A stretch of DNA of 5,353 nucleotides from an uncultured Rhodopirellula sp. (GTDB lineage: Bacteria; Planctomycetota; Planctomycetia; Pirellulales; Pirellulaceae): NCBI GenBank assembly GCA_913061385.1, contig CAJXTM010000346.1:1-5353 (forward strand). Reading direction: 5' to 3'. Of this stretch, positions 1 to 5,190 are shown in pieces. Position numbers and translations under genes: made by a program. Each line of letters opens with the position of its first letter. The first letter of the stretch is position 1. A model generated the notes under the pieces. That model was not told where the DNA came from and did no database searches. It saw only the letters and a program-made list of their open reading frames with translations.

Positions 1-1
1 A

Positions 2-97
2 GGAGAAGCGGAGAAGCGGAAAATACTTCAAGCAGCTGCACAAAGAGTCGAGGGTGAGATGCGAATCGAAGCAATTCGTACTCAGAGGAAAGTATAG
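2..97 (+). CDS. C-terminal fragment of an unidentified protein (cut by window edge)
   Basis: A frame open from base 2 to a TAG at 95-97 encodes 31 residues rich in Ala, Glu, Lys, Arg and Gln, with a run like ILQAAAQRVEGEMRIEAIR that would form an amphipathic, possibly coiled-coil helix. First codon positions are strongly G/A-rich, which is typical of coding sequence. I do not recognise the family. If real, it ends convergently to tsaB with a 118-base gap. The call is uncertain because plus frame 3 is also open (to a TGA at 114-116), and so is the minus-strand continuation of the tsaB frame. A T6 run at 109-114 follows the stop, but I see no good stem before it. Confidence 0.4.
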   Translation, partial: GEAEKRKILQAAAQRVEGEMRIEAIRTQRKV

Positions 98-215
98 GAT
101 CGTGGCGGTTTTTTGAATTATTGGCTGAGCAGTGGCGATGGTACTTACCCGTCGGCGTGTCGAAGGGCAGGTAGCAACCGAAGGTCAAGTTTTTGATGCG
201 GAGCGTTGTTTGGGC

Positions 216-956
216 TTAGGATTGGATTTCGGGCTTTGCTGCGTTCTCTTCCGCAGCACTCGGTTTCAGGTACCGCGGTACCAGTTGCATGGGGTCGGAA
301 AACTGTCCCAAAGCAGCGGCCCTGACCGCCATCAGGCCGACTCCGATGGCGTCACAGTCACGGGCTAAGGCGGATACTGAACGGGCGCCCAGAGGTTTTG
401 CGTCGCCAGTCAGGCCAATTTTGGGATGTTTTTGTTGGAGTCGTGCGTCCCAGGCGTCTTGTTTCAGGATTTCAGTGGTGTCGGGGTGCCCAGTCCAGTC
501 CGCTTTGGTTGATGTCTCATCAGGCAGCAGCGTTGCCCGTTCGAACTCCCCCGTGAACACTTGGCCCCGATAGGCATTCAACACAGACCAGACGGTCTGG
601 AAGTCCGGGTTGGCGTGGAGGGCAGCGGCGGCGATCGCAGCCAGCGAGTCGACAGCTACCAGAGGTAAGTTGAGCGCATAACACAGAGTTTTTGCGGTAG
701 TTACGCCAATCCTGAGGCCTGTGAATGATCCCGGGCCATCAGCGACTGAGACAAAACCGGGGCTTTGGCCCTGCTCTCGGCACCACTTCAGGGTATCTTG
801 CAACGCGGGTGCGAGGGTCGAAGCAGAACGATGATTCGGATCGAGGTTCACTTTGCGAATAATGCGTTGACCCCGTAAAACTGCCACCGATCCCAATCTA
901 CCTGTGGTTTCGATCGCGAGTTGGGCGATGTCAAGAAAGTGGGAATCTACCGACAA
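216..956 (-). CDS. tsaB: tRNA threonylcarbamoyladenosine biosynthesis protein TsaB
   Basis: TsaB is the non-catalytic ASKHA-fold partner of TsaD. With TsaD and TsaE it transfers the threonylcarbamoyl group from TC-AMP (made by TsaC) to A37 of ANN-decoding tRNAs in the cytoplasm. The 246-aa product shows the family signatures in order: LAIETTGRLGSVAVL near residues 13-27, NHRS at 41-44, the diagnostic GPGSFTGLRIG at 74-84, VDSLAAIA at 102-109, NAYRGQVFTGEFE at 127-139, and a closing LVPRYLKP at 225-232. Length fits the family. The start used here is TTG, with no SD before it. An in-frame ATT nine codons upstream (981-983) has an ideally spaced SD, so the true N-terminus is unsettled; no ATG or GTG is available in the frame. 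The gene diverges from the first phosphoesterase and is not in a visible operon. Confidence 0.95.
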   Translation of the reverse strand: MSVDSHFLDIAQLAIETTGRLGSVAVLRGQRIIRKVNLDPNHRSASTLAPALQDTLKWCREQGQSPGFVSVADGPGSFTGLRIGVTTAKTLCYALNLPLVAVDSLAAIAAAALHANPDFQTVWSVLNAYRGQVFTGEFERATLLPDETSTKADWTGHPDTTEILKQDAWDARLQQKHPKIGLTGDAKPLGARSVSALARDCDAIGVGLMAVRAAALGQFSDPMQLVPRYLKPSAAEENAAKPEIQS

Positions 957-972
957 CGTTGAGTTGGTGGGA

Positions 973-1002
973 TTGCTGTTAATTTTTGATTCCCCTTACA
1001 AT
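973..1002 (+). promoter_or_regulatory. Candidate sigma70-type promoter for the first metallophosphoesterase
   Basis: TTGCTG (973-978) and TACAAT (997-1002) are separated by 18 bases. The -10 box matches the consensus in 5 of 6 positions; the -35 box matches only in its TTG. Transcription would begin near 1009 and give a leader of about 55 bases before the GTG at 1063. The site sits in the divergent spacer with tsaB and overlaps the possible tsaB SD. It rests on pattern only, and planctomycete promoters are poorly characterised. Confidence 0.3.
992..997 (-). promoter_or_regulatory. Candidate SD for an alternative ATT start of tsaB
   Basis: On the minus strand AAGGGG lies 8 bases before an in-frame ATT codon (983-981), and an in-frame TAA (998-996) overlaps it, so translation cannot begin further upstream. 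The TTG at 956-954 has no SD-like sequence within 15 bases. Either the SD serves an ATT start and adds nine residues, or the match is chance and the TTG is used without an SD. Both give an N-terminus longer than the few residues that usually precede the first beta strand in TsaB. Confidence 0.3.
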
Positions 1003-1062
1003 CATGAAATGAACAGTCAACATAACGGCCGAATGCGGTCCGTCATACATTAGGAAACTCCG

Positions 1063-1821
1063 GTGAAGCGAGCGCTCATTAGCGACATCCATGGCAACCT
1101 AGAGGCACTTGAGGCCGTGCTGGCGGATATCCAGCAGGTCTCTGTGGATGAAATTTACTGCCTTGGTGACATCATTGGCTACGGGCCCAACCCGTGTGAG
1201 TGCCTTGATCTGGTCATCAAAAATTGTAAATCCACTATCTTGGGTAACCACGATCAAGCTGCACTTTTCGATCCAGATGGTTTCAACCCCATGGCGCTGC
1301 AGGCGATTTATTGGACGCGGGATCAGCTGGACAATGGCCCAGGGTCGCCGGCAGCAGTGAATCAGCGCTGGGATTTTCTTGGGGAACTGCCGCGGCACCT
1401 CGACGAAGGCGAATTCAGGTTTGTGCACGGTTCGCCACGGGATCCAACCAATGAATACGTGTTTCCGGAATACGTTTTCGATCAGCGAAAAATGGAAATT
1501 CTGTTTGGCAAGGTGCAGAACTATTGCTTCATGGGGCACACGCATTTGCCGGGTGTTTTTACCACTCAGTGCGAATTCATTTCCCCTGATGAGTGCGACT
1601 ATTCTTATCAATTCGGCAACGAAAAGGTGCTGGTAAACGTTGGTAGCGTTGGGCAACCCCGCGACGATGATAACCGCTCCTGCTACGCCATCATCGATAC
1701 GGAAGCCAAGACCCTGCAGTACAGGCGTGTTGAGTACGATATTAATAAAACCGCCAAGAAGATCTACGCGATTGCTGATCTGTCCGATGCACTGGGTGAC
1801 CGCCTGAAGCACGGGCGTTAG
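1063..1821 (+). CDS. Calcineurin-like metallophosphoesterase, copy A
   Basis: This is a cytoplasmic binuclear-metal phosphoesterase of the Metallophos_2/COG0639 type (small YfcE- and ApaH-like enzymes). The 252 residues carry the full metal-site set in order: D8-x-H10 in SDIHGNLEAL, D36 in CLGDIIGYGPNP, N62-H63 in LGNHD, H122 in FVHGSPRDPTNEY, and H159/H161 in GHTH. H63 would be the catalytic acid. No signal peptide or membrane segment is visible. The GTG start is well supported: AGGA at 1052-1055 is 7 bases upstream, and an in-frame TAG at 1051-1053 excludes a longer form. The next gene downstream is a paralogue of the same length, about 54% identical by hand alignment. The substrate cannot be read from sequence; relatives act on phosphodiesters, dinucleoside polyphosphates or phosphoproteins. 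Confidence 0.93.
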   Translation: MKRALISDIHGNLEALEAVLADIQQVSVDEIYCLGDIIGYGPNPCECLDLVIKNCKSTILGNHDQAALFDPDGFNPMALQAIYWTRDQLDNGPGSPAAVNQRWDFLGELPRHLDEGEFRFVHGSPRDPTNEYVFPEYVFDQRKMEILFGKVQNYCFMGHTHLPGVFTTQCEFISPDECDYSYQFGNEKVLVNVGSVGQPRDDDNRSCYAIIDTEAKTLQYRRVEYDINKTAKKIYAIADLSDALGDRLKHGR

Positions 1822-1859
1822 ACTGGGGAGCGTAATAATGGACGTTCGGTAAAGAGATG

Positions 1860-1917
1860 TTTGCCGATGCCAAGTCCAGTTCGCGGATGTGAGGCCTCAT
1901 TTGTCGATGCCAAGTCC
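1860..1917 (+). repeat. Direct repeat pair flanking a 10-base palindrome (possible operator)
   Basis: TTTGCCGATGCCAAGTCC (1860-1877) recurs as TTTGTCGATGCCAAGTCC (1900-1917). The two are 17/18 identical with start points 40 bases apart, close to four helical turns. Between them lies the perfect palindrome TGAGGCCTCA (1890-1899). The arrangement is in the spacer between the two phosphoesterases, about 130-190 bases before the second start. It could be a regulator-binding region or simply a short duplication; nothing else in the window carries the motif. Confidence 0.5.
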
Positions 1918-1933
1918 TAAGAGCATCTCAGTC

Positions 1934-1956
1934 AAACGGCTTCGTAGCCGAGTTTT
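1934..1956 (+). terminator. Possible rho-independent terminator after copy A
   Basis: CGGCT (1937-1941) pairs with AGCCG (1946-1950) around a TCGT loop. It is preceded by AAA and followed by AGTTTT, with a second run of six T at 1965-1970. The stem is only 5 bp, which is short for a terminator, and it lies 113 bases after the stop of copy A. If active it would separate transcription of the two paralogues. Confidence 0.35.
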
Positions 1957-2046
1957 AATGCCGGTTTTTTGAGAAATCTCCTCGGCCCAGCCGTACGAGT
2001 CTAACTGAGCCCCGTTCCACTATTCCTGTGACCGCCGAATTCTGTT

Positions 2047-2805
2047 GTGACTAGAACCGCAATCGTTAGCGATATCCATGGAAACCTGGCCGCCCTCGAA
2101 GCAGTGATGGAGGACATCGCCACGCAGTCGGTCGATCGCATTGTTTGTTTAGGTGATGTGATTGGTTATGGGCCAGCGCCCAGTCAATGCATCGACGCGG
2201 CCATGAAGTTCGCATTTTGCATTCTGGGGAATCATGACAGCAGCGCGCTGTTCGATCCCGAAGGTTTCAATGTGGCAGCTGAGCAGGCGATTTTTTGGAC
2301 TCGAGCACAGATCGAGTGTAATCAGGACGGTCCTGAAGTTGGCCGTGAACGAATGCAGTTTATCTGTGGGTTGCCTCGTATGGTCGACGAGGGTAACGCT
2401 TTGTTTGTGCATGGGTCACCGAGAGGTCCGACCAATGAGTATGTCTTTCCAGAAGATACGCAGAATGTAAAGAAAATGGAGAAGCTATTCTCCATGGTGC
2501 CGCGTATATGCTTTCAGGGTCATACCCACGTGCCAGGGGTGTTCACCAAGGATTTGCGTTTTGTTCGACCTACTGAAACGGGCAGCGGATACGAAGTCGG
2601 AGACGAAAGTCAGCGGATGATGGTCAATGTTGGCAGTGTTGGCCAACCGCGCGATGGTGATCCACGTAGTTGTTACGTTGTCTATGATGAAAATGTGATT
2701 CAGTTCCGACGTGTTGAATATGACATCGAACGGACCGTCCGTGAAATAAGTGAGCAGCCCGACTTGGACGAGTATCTTGGTTTGCGTCTTCGCGAAGGCC
2801 GTTGA
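2047..2805 (+). CDS. Calcineurin-like metallophosphoesterase, copy B (paralogue of copy A)
   Basis: This 252-aa protein belongs to the same family and has the same length as the gene just upstream. All metal ligands are kept: D9 and H11 in SDIHGNLAAL, D37 in CLGDVIGYGPAP, N62-H63 in LGNHD, H122 in FVHGSPRGPTNEY, and H159/H161 in GHTHVPGVF. Against copy A it has one extra residue at the N-terminus, one fewer between D37 and N62, two more near residue 185 and two fewer near 214, so the equal length is partly coincidental. The closing blocks VNVGSVGQPRD and RRVEYDI are shared. The start is GTG with no SD; an in-frame TGA at 2029-2031 leaves no other standard start, so it may be leaderless or rely on an unstructured leader. 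Both copies look intact, and divergence is strongest around residues 88-108 and 167-190, where substrate contacts could differ. Confidence 0.92.
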   Translation: MTRTAIVSDIHGNLAALEAVMEDIATQSVDRIVCLGDVIGYGPAPSQCIDAAMKFAFCILGNHDSSALFDPEGFNVAAEQAIFWTRAQIECNQDGPEVGRERMQFICGLPRMVDEGNALFVHGSPRGPTNEYVFPEDTQNVKKMEKLFSMVPRICFQGHTHVPGVFTKDLRFVRPTETGSGYEVGDESQRMMVNVGSVGQPRDGDPRSCYVVYDENVIQFRRVEYDIERTVREISEQPDLDEYLGLRLREGR

Positions 2806-2841
2806 GGCGGGCAACGCACTCTTCTATTCACCCGCCGCCGG

Positions 2842-2864
2842 CGGAAACACATGCTGCGTTTCCG
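2842..2864. terminator. Hairpin between convergent genes (weak terminator candidate)
   Basis: CGGAAAC (2842-2848) pairs with GTTTCCG (2858-2864) around a 9-base loop. A GC-rich palindrome, CCGCCGGCGG (2835-2844), overlaps its left arm. It lies 36 bases after the stop of copy B and about 140 bases beyond the hydrolase stop on the other strand, so it could act in both directions. Neither side has a T-run, so this is not a canonical intrinsic terminator. Confidence 0.25.
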
Positions 2865-2940
2865 GGGCTAGTCAAGACAAAGTCTTTATTGCCAATGGCG
2901 GCTTCCGCAAGGTCGGTCAAATTCCACGCTGCAGTTTGCC

Positions 2941-3004
2941 CGGTATCAGCAAGTTCCGGTATCAGCAAGTTCCGGTATCAGCAAGTTCCGGTATCAGCAA
3001 GTTC
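2941..3004. repeat. Perfect tandem array, 4 copies of a 16-base unit
   Basis: The unit CGGTATCAGCAAGTTC occurs four times without a mismatch at 2941-2956, 2957-2972, 2973-2988 and 2989-3004. Read on the minus strand the unit is GAACTTGCTGATACCG, and the array is the start of the hydrolase 3' untranslated region. Its last two bases form the GA of that gene's TGA stop (3005-3003). The unit is not a good palindrome and 16 is not a multiple of 3, so it is not a coding repeat. Perfect identity suggests recent expansion by slippage or recombination, or active homogenisation. Confidence 0.97.
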
Positions 3005-4406
3005 ACTCGACGACTGCTTGGTAGACCAAGGGGCGTACGGCCATTTCTAATTGAGGTGAAAACGGTAAGAGCTGAGTTAGTACAACCACCGTAATGTCGT
3101 CTTCGGGTGTCGACCAGAAGCTTGTGCTTGCCATCCCGTCCCAGCCATACTCGCCTCTAAGCGGGACTCGTCCCATCTTTCTACCGCTTACGTCCACCGA
3201 TAGTCCCAAGCCAAACGCCATCCCCGGCATCTTGACTCCGCCCACAGCAATCGGGACCGCATTGGTTGGTAATTGGTTGCGAGTCATTGCATCAACAGAC
3301 GTTTGGGTCAGTAATTGCTGGCCGTTATAGACTCCACCGTTGCGAAGCATCTGCGCGAATCGGAGGTAATCCATGACGGTTGACACCAGACCACCGCCAC
3401 CGGAGAGCATCCTTGGATTTTTGTTGAACCGACTTGTTTTTGGTGAGTCGGACACACTAAGTTGGCCACGTGGTGTGACCTGATAATTTGTTGCGAAGCG
3501 TGGAAGAGATTCCTTGGGAACAAAAAATCCTGTGTCGACCATGCCGAGAGGCTCAAAGATCAGTTTGCGAAAATACTCATCCAGACCCATTCCAGAAGCA
3601 ATTTCAATGACGTGTCCCAAAACATCGACTGAGACGCTGTATTGAAATTCGGTGCCAGGTTGAAACATCAATGGGATCGCCGCAACTTTGGCAGACAATT
3701 CAGCTGCTGTATCGTCGTCTGAGAGTACTTTAGCCTCACGGTACATTTGGTCGACCTCGGAATTGCCGAAGAAACCGTAGGTGAGGCCCGCAGTGTGCCG
3801 CATCAAATCTCGTACACTGATGGGGCGATCAAGAGGTTTCGTCAGTACTTTGTTGCCTTCCATTCCAGCAAAGACTTTCGCCTTGCCAAAGGCTGGGATG
3901 TACTTTGCCACTGGATCGTTTAAATCAATTTTACCTTGCTCCACCAGCATCATTGCAGCCACGGAAGTGATTGGCTTGGTCATCGAGTAAATGCGGAAAA
4001 TGGTGTCTTCACGCATTGGTTGCTTTGCTTCGATGTTTCGGTATCCCACCGAATCTAACATGACCAATTTGTTTCCGCGAACAACAGCGACAACGGCTCC
4101 CGGGAACTTTTTCCGGTCAACAAAACTTTGAATTGCAGGGACAACCTTTTGCAACGCCGATGCATCAAACCCACATTGTTCCGGCTTTGCCTTGGTGATT
4201 TTGCCAGTGTTCTTGGTTGCCTTGCCAGTGTTCGGGCTCGCACGCTCACTATCTGCGGATTGGGCCGCCGATGTGGTTTTGTCGACAACACTCTGGTTGC
4301 TTTCGAGTGGGTTGCTTGATTGCGAAATTTGACCGAACACACTGGCTTGCAATGTGATGGTTGCTAACACACAGAAACTAATGGTTTTAAAGAGTTGGTG
4401 AGTCAT
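3003..4406 (-). CDS. Exported serine hydrolase, beta-lactamase/family VIII esterase-like
   Basis: This 467-aa protein has a Sec signal peptide (KTISFCVLATITLQASVFG, cleavage likely after G25), then a Ser/Thr/Lys-rich linker to about residue 75, then a serine hydrolase domain of the Pfam Beta-lactamase (PF00144) type. Catalytic motifs are visible: the SxxK box S141-M-T-K144 in IYSMTKPITS, the tyrosine motif Y256-S-V in FQYSVSVDVLG, and the C-terminal block GEYGWDGMASTSFW (418-431), replacing the KTG box as in esterase-like members. LMRHTAGLTYGFF (201-213) is also characteristic of the family. Members hydrolyse esters, beta-lactams or D-amino acid peptides; the Y-S-V and GWDG motifs favour an esterase or peptidase over an antibiotic-resistance enzyme. 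The ATG start is supported by the signal peptide, although the SD is weak. The gene stands alone and converges on copy B. Its stop codon is partly formed by the tandem array. Confidence 0.93.
   Translation of the reverse strand: MTHQLFKTISFCVLATITLQASVFGQISQSSNPLESNQSVVDKTTSAAQSADSERASPNTGKATKNTGKITKAKPEQCGFDASALQKVVPAIQSFVDRKKFPGAVVAVVRGNKLVMLDSVGYRNIEAKQPMREDTIFRIYSMTKPITSVAAMMLVEQGKIDLNDPVAKYIPAFGKAKVFAGMEGNKVLTKPLDRPISVRDLMRHTAGLTYGFFGNSEVDQMYREAKVLSDDDTAAELSAKVAAIPLMFQPGTEFQYSVSVDVLGHVIEIASGMGLDEYFRKLIFEPLGMVDTGFFVPKESLPRFATNYQVTPRGQLSVSDSPKTSRFNKNPRMLSGGGGLVSTVMDYLRFAQMLRNGGVYNGQQLLTQTSVDAMTRNQLPTNAVPIAVGGVKMPGMAFGLGLSVDVSGRKMGRVPLRGEYGWDGMASTSFWSTPEDDITVVVLTQLLPFSPQLEMAVRPLVYQAVVE
4192..4233 (-). 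repeat. 21-base tandem duplication inside the hydrolase linker
   Basis: Two adjacent 21-base units (4192-4212 and 4213-4233) match at 17 of 21 bases, including an identical TTGCCAGTGTTC. They encode NTGKATK and NTGKITK (residues 59-65 and 66-72) in the low-complexity linker between signal peptide and catalytic domain. An in-frame duplication like this lengthens a flexible spacer without touching the enzyme. Confidence 0.85.
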
Positions 4407-4529
4407 TTGTGTTTGACGACCTACAAAGAAGGGACGCTAAAAGTTACGGGTGACAAGACTCGCTTTGCGAACCGTGTGAAGAAGTGAGTGATTTAAACCA
4501 CTGGGATTATCTGGGGGAACCCCGCTGAT

Positions 4530-4585
4530 GCGAAGTGATACCCAAATGAGGAAATTGCGTTCACTTACGCCACACAAGTGTGTGG
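4530..4585. other. Two abutting hairpins upstream of the hydrolase
   Basis: GCGAAGTGA (4530-4538) pairs with TCACTT plus CGC (4561-4566, 4568-4570), giving 9 bp with A4567 bulged and a 22-base loop. Directly next to it CCACAC (4570-4575) pairs with GTGTGG (4580-4585) around a 4-base loop. The pair lies 124-179 bases before the hydrolase start. It could be a leader structure of that gene, an operator, or part of the element to its right. There is no T-run beside either stem. Confidence 0.4.
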
Positions 4586-4925
4586 TACAGGCGACCGCCA
4601 GTGGTTCTAGTTTACGGTTCTCTGTTAAAATGGGTTTTCAGCGGTTGAGGCTGACCTGCGGACCGCGATTCATCGTCAGTCTAGGGTGCTCATTTTCCTG
4701 GGGGACACGCAATTCGAGATGGTCGCGTGCGAGTCTACGGCATATAGCATGTGGAAACTCGTGGCTGGTCTCATCCGCGCCCTTGGATGGCAGAGCCGTC
4801 CGTCCTTAGCACTGCACCCGCGTGAGTGAAAGATTCCTGATCGGGCAGCCTGCCCAGAAGCAAGTTTTTGCCAATGTCTTACAGACGTCATGCCGTTGAC
4901 CAGGTTGCCGGTGAAATTGAGTAGA

Positions 4926-5190
4926 GCCGATGTTGAGTCGGTGAGTGCAGGAAGGTGCACGATTTTCAGGTGGTTCGAACTCACCCAACAGGCCTATTAA
5001 CACTGGCGGCGAAAATGTGGAATCGCGACCGATTACCGCGAAAGGGTGGGAATAGGGTTGAAGGTACTAACACCGGCGAATGCGGTTCGCCTAGTGTTGA
5101 GCGATCCTGCTTGTACTGTTCGCTGTTAAGACAGCGTGAAAGGATTTGATCGTCGACTATCGATACAGGAAGGTTAAGATCCTGGCCGAT
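4926..5190 (+). ncRNA. Candidate structured RNA with seven successive hairpins
   Basis: Seven local stems follow one another: 4926-4942 (5 bp, 7-base loop), 4945-4960 (GTGCA/TGCAC), 4969-4985 (GGTGG/TCACC with loop TTCGAAC), 5023-5041 (TCGCG/CGCGA), 5068-5099 (about 12 bp including one G-U, one small internal loop), 5121-5136 (CGCTGT/ACAGCG, loop TAAG) and 5159-5190 (ATCG/CGAT plus CAGGA/TCCTG). Three stems use a G-U pair that would be an A-C mismatch on the other strand, which weakly favours the plus strand as the RNA. I recognise no known RNA family, and boundaries, promoter and terminator are not evident. Short stems arise by chance, so covariation is needed. Confidence 0.3.
4998..5099 (+). 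other. Two near-identical 5' arms competing for one 3' arm
   Basis: AACACTGGCGGCGAA (4999-5013) and AACACCGGCGAA (5069-5080) are close direct repeats. Each can pair with TTCGCCTAGTGTT (5086-5098). The near arm gives 5+6 bp with a 1/2 internal loop; the far arm gives 6+6 bp with a 3/1 internal loop and would enclose the hairpin at 5023-5041. The pairings are mutually exclusive, as in a riboswitch or attenuator, but could equally be the trace of a small duplication. Confidence 0.4.

Noticed and set aside
62..114. Intrinsic terminator using CGAAT/ATTCG (62-78) and the T6 run at 109-114
   Set aside because: The stem is AT-rich and 30 bases from the T-run, and it lies inside the probable coding tail.
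1099..1812. 237-aa minus-strand frame opposite copy A
   Set aside because: It is an antisense shadow of a gene with full catalytic motifs; the translation shows no family features.
2941..3004. CRISPR array
   Set aside because: The 16-base units are contiguous with no spacers, and no cas genes are present.
4528..4809. 93-aa plus-strand frame as a gene
   Set aside because: It has no SD, no recognisable motif, a Ser/Arg/Cys/Trp-rich composition unlike the real genes here, and it overlaps a minus-strand frame (4676-4984) of equal weakness.
4926..4993. tRNA gene with long variable arm (anticodon-like, variable-arm-like and T-arm-like hairpins in order)
   Set aside because: The T-arm is convincing, but the anticodon-like loop TGTTGAG lacks the U33 position, no D-arm can be formed before it, and no 5' strand matches the acceptor side CAACAGG.
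5065..5102. Integron attC site around the 5068-5099 hairpin
   Set aside because: The right side GTTGAGC fits GTTRRRY, but the left TACTAAC does not fit RYYYAAC well. There is one isolated site, with no integrase or cassette array in view.
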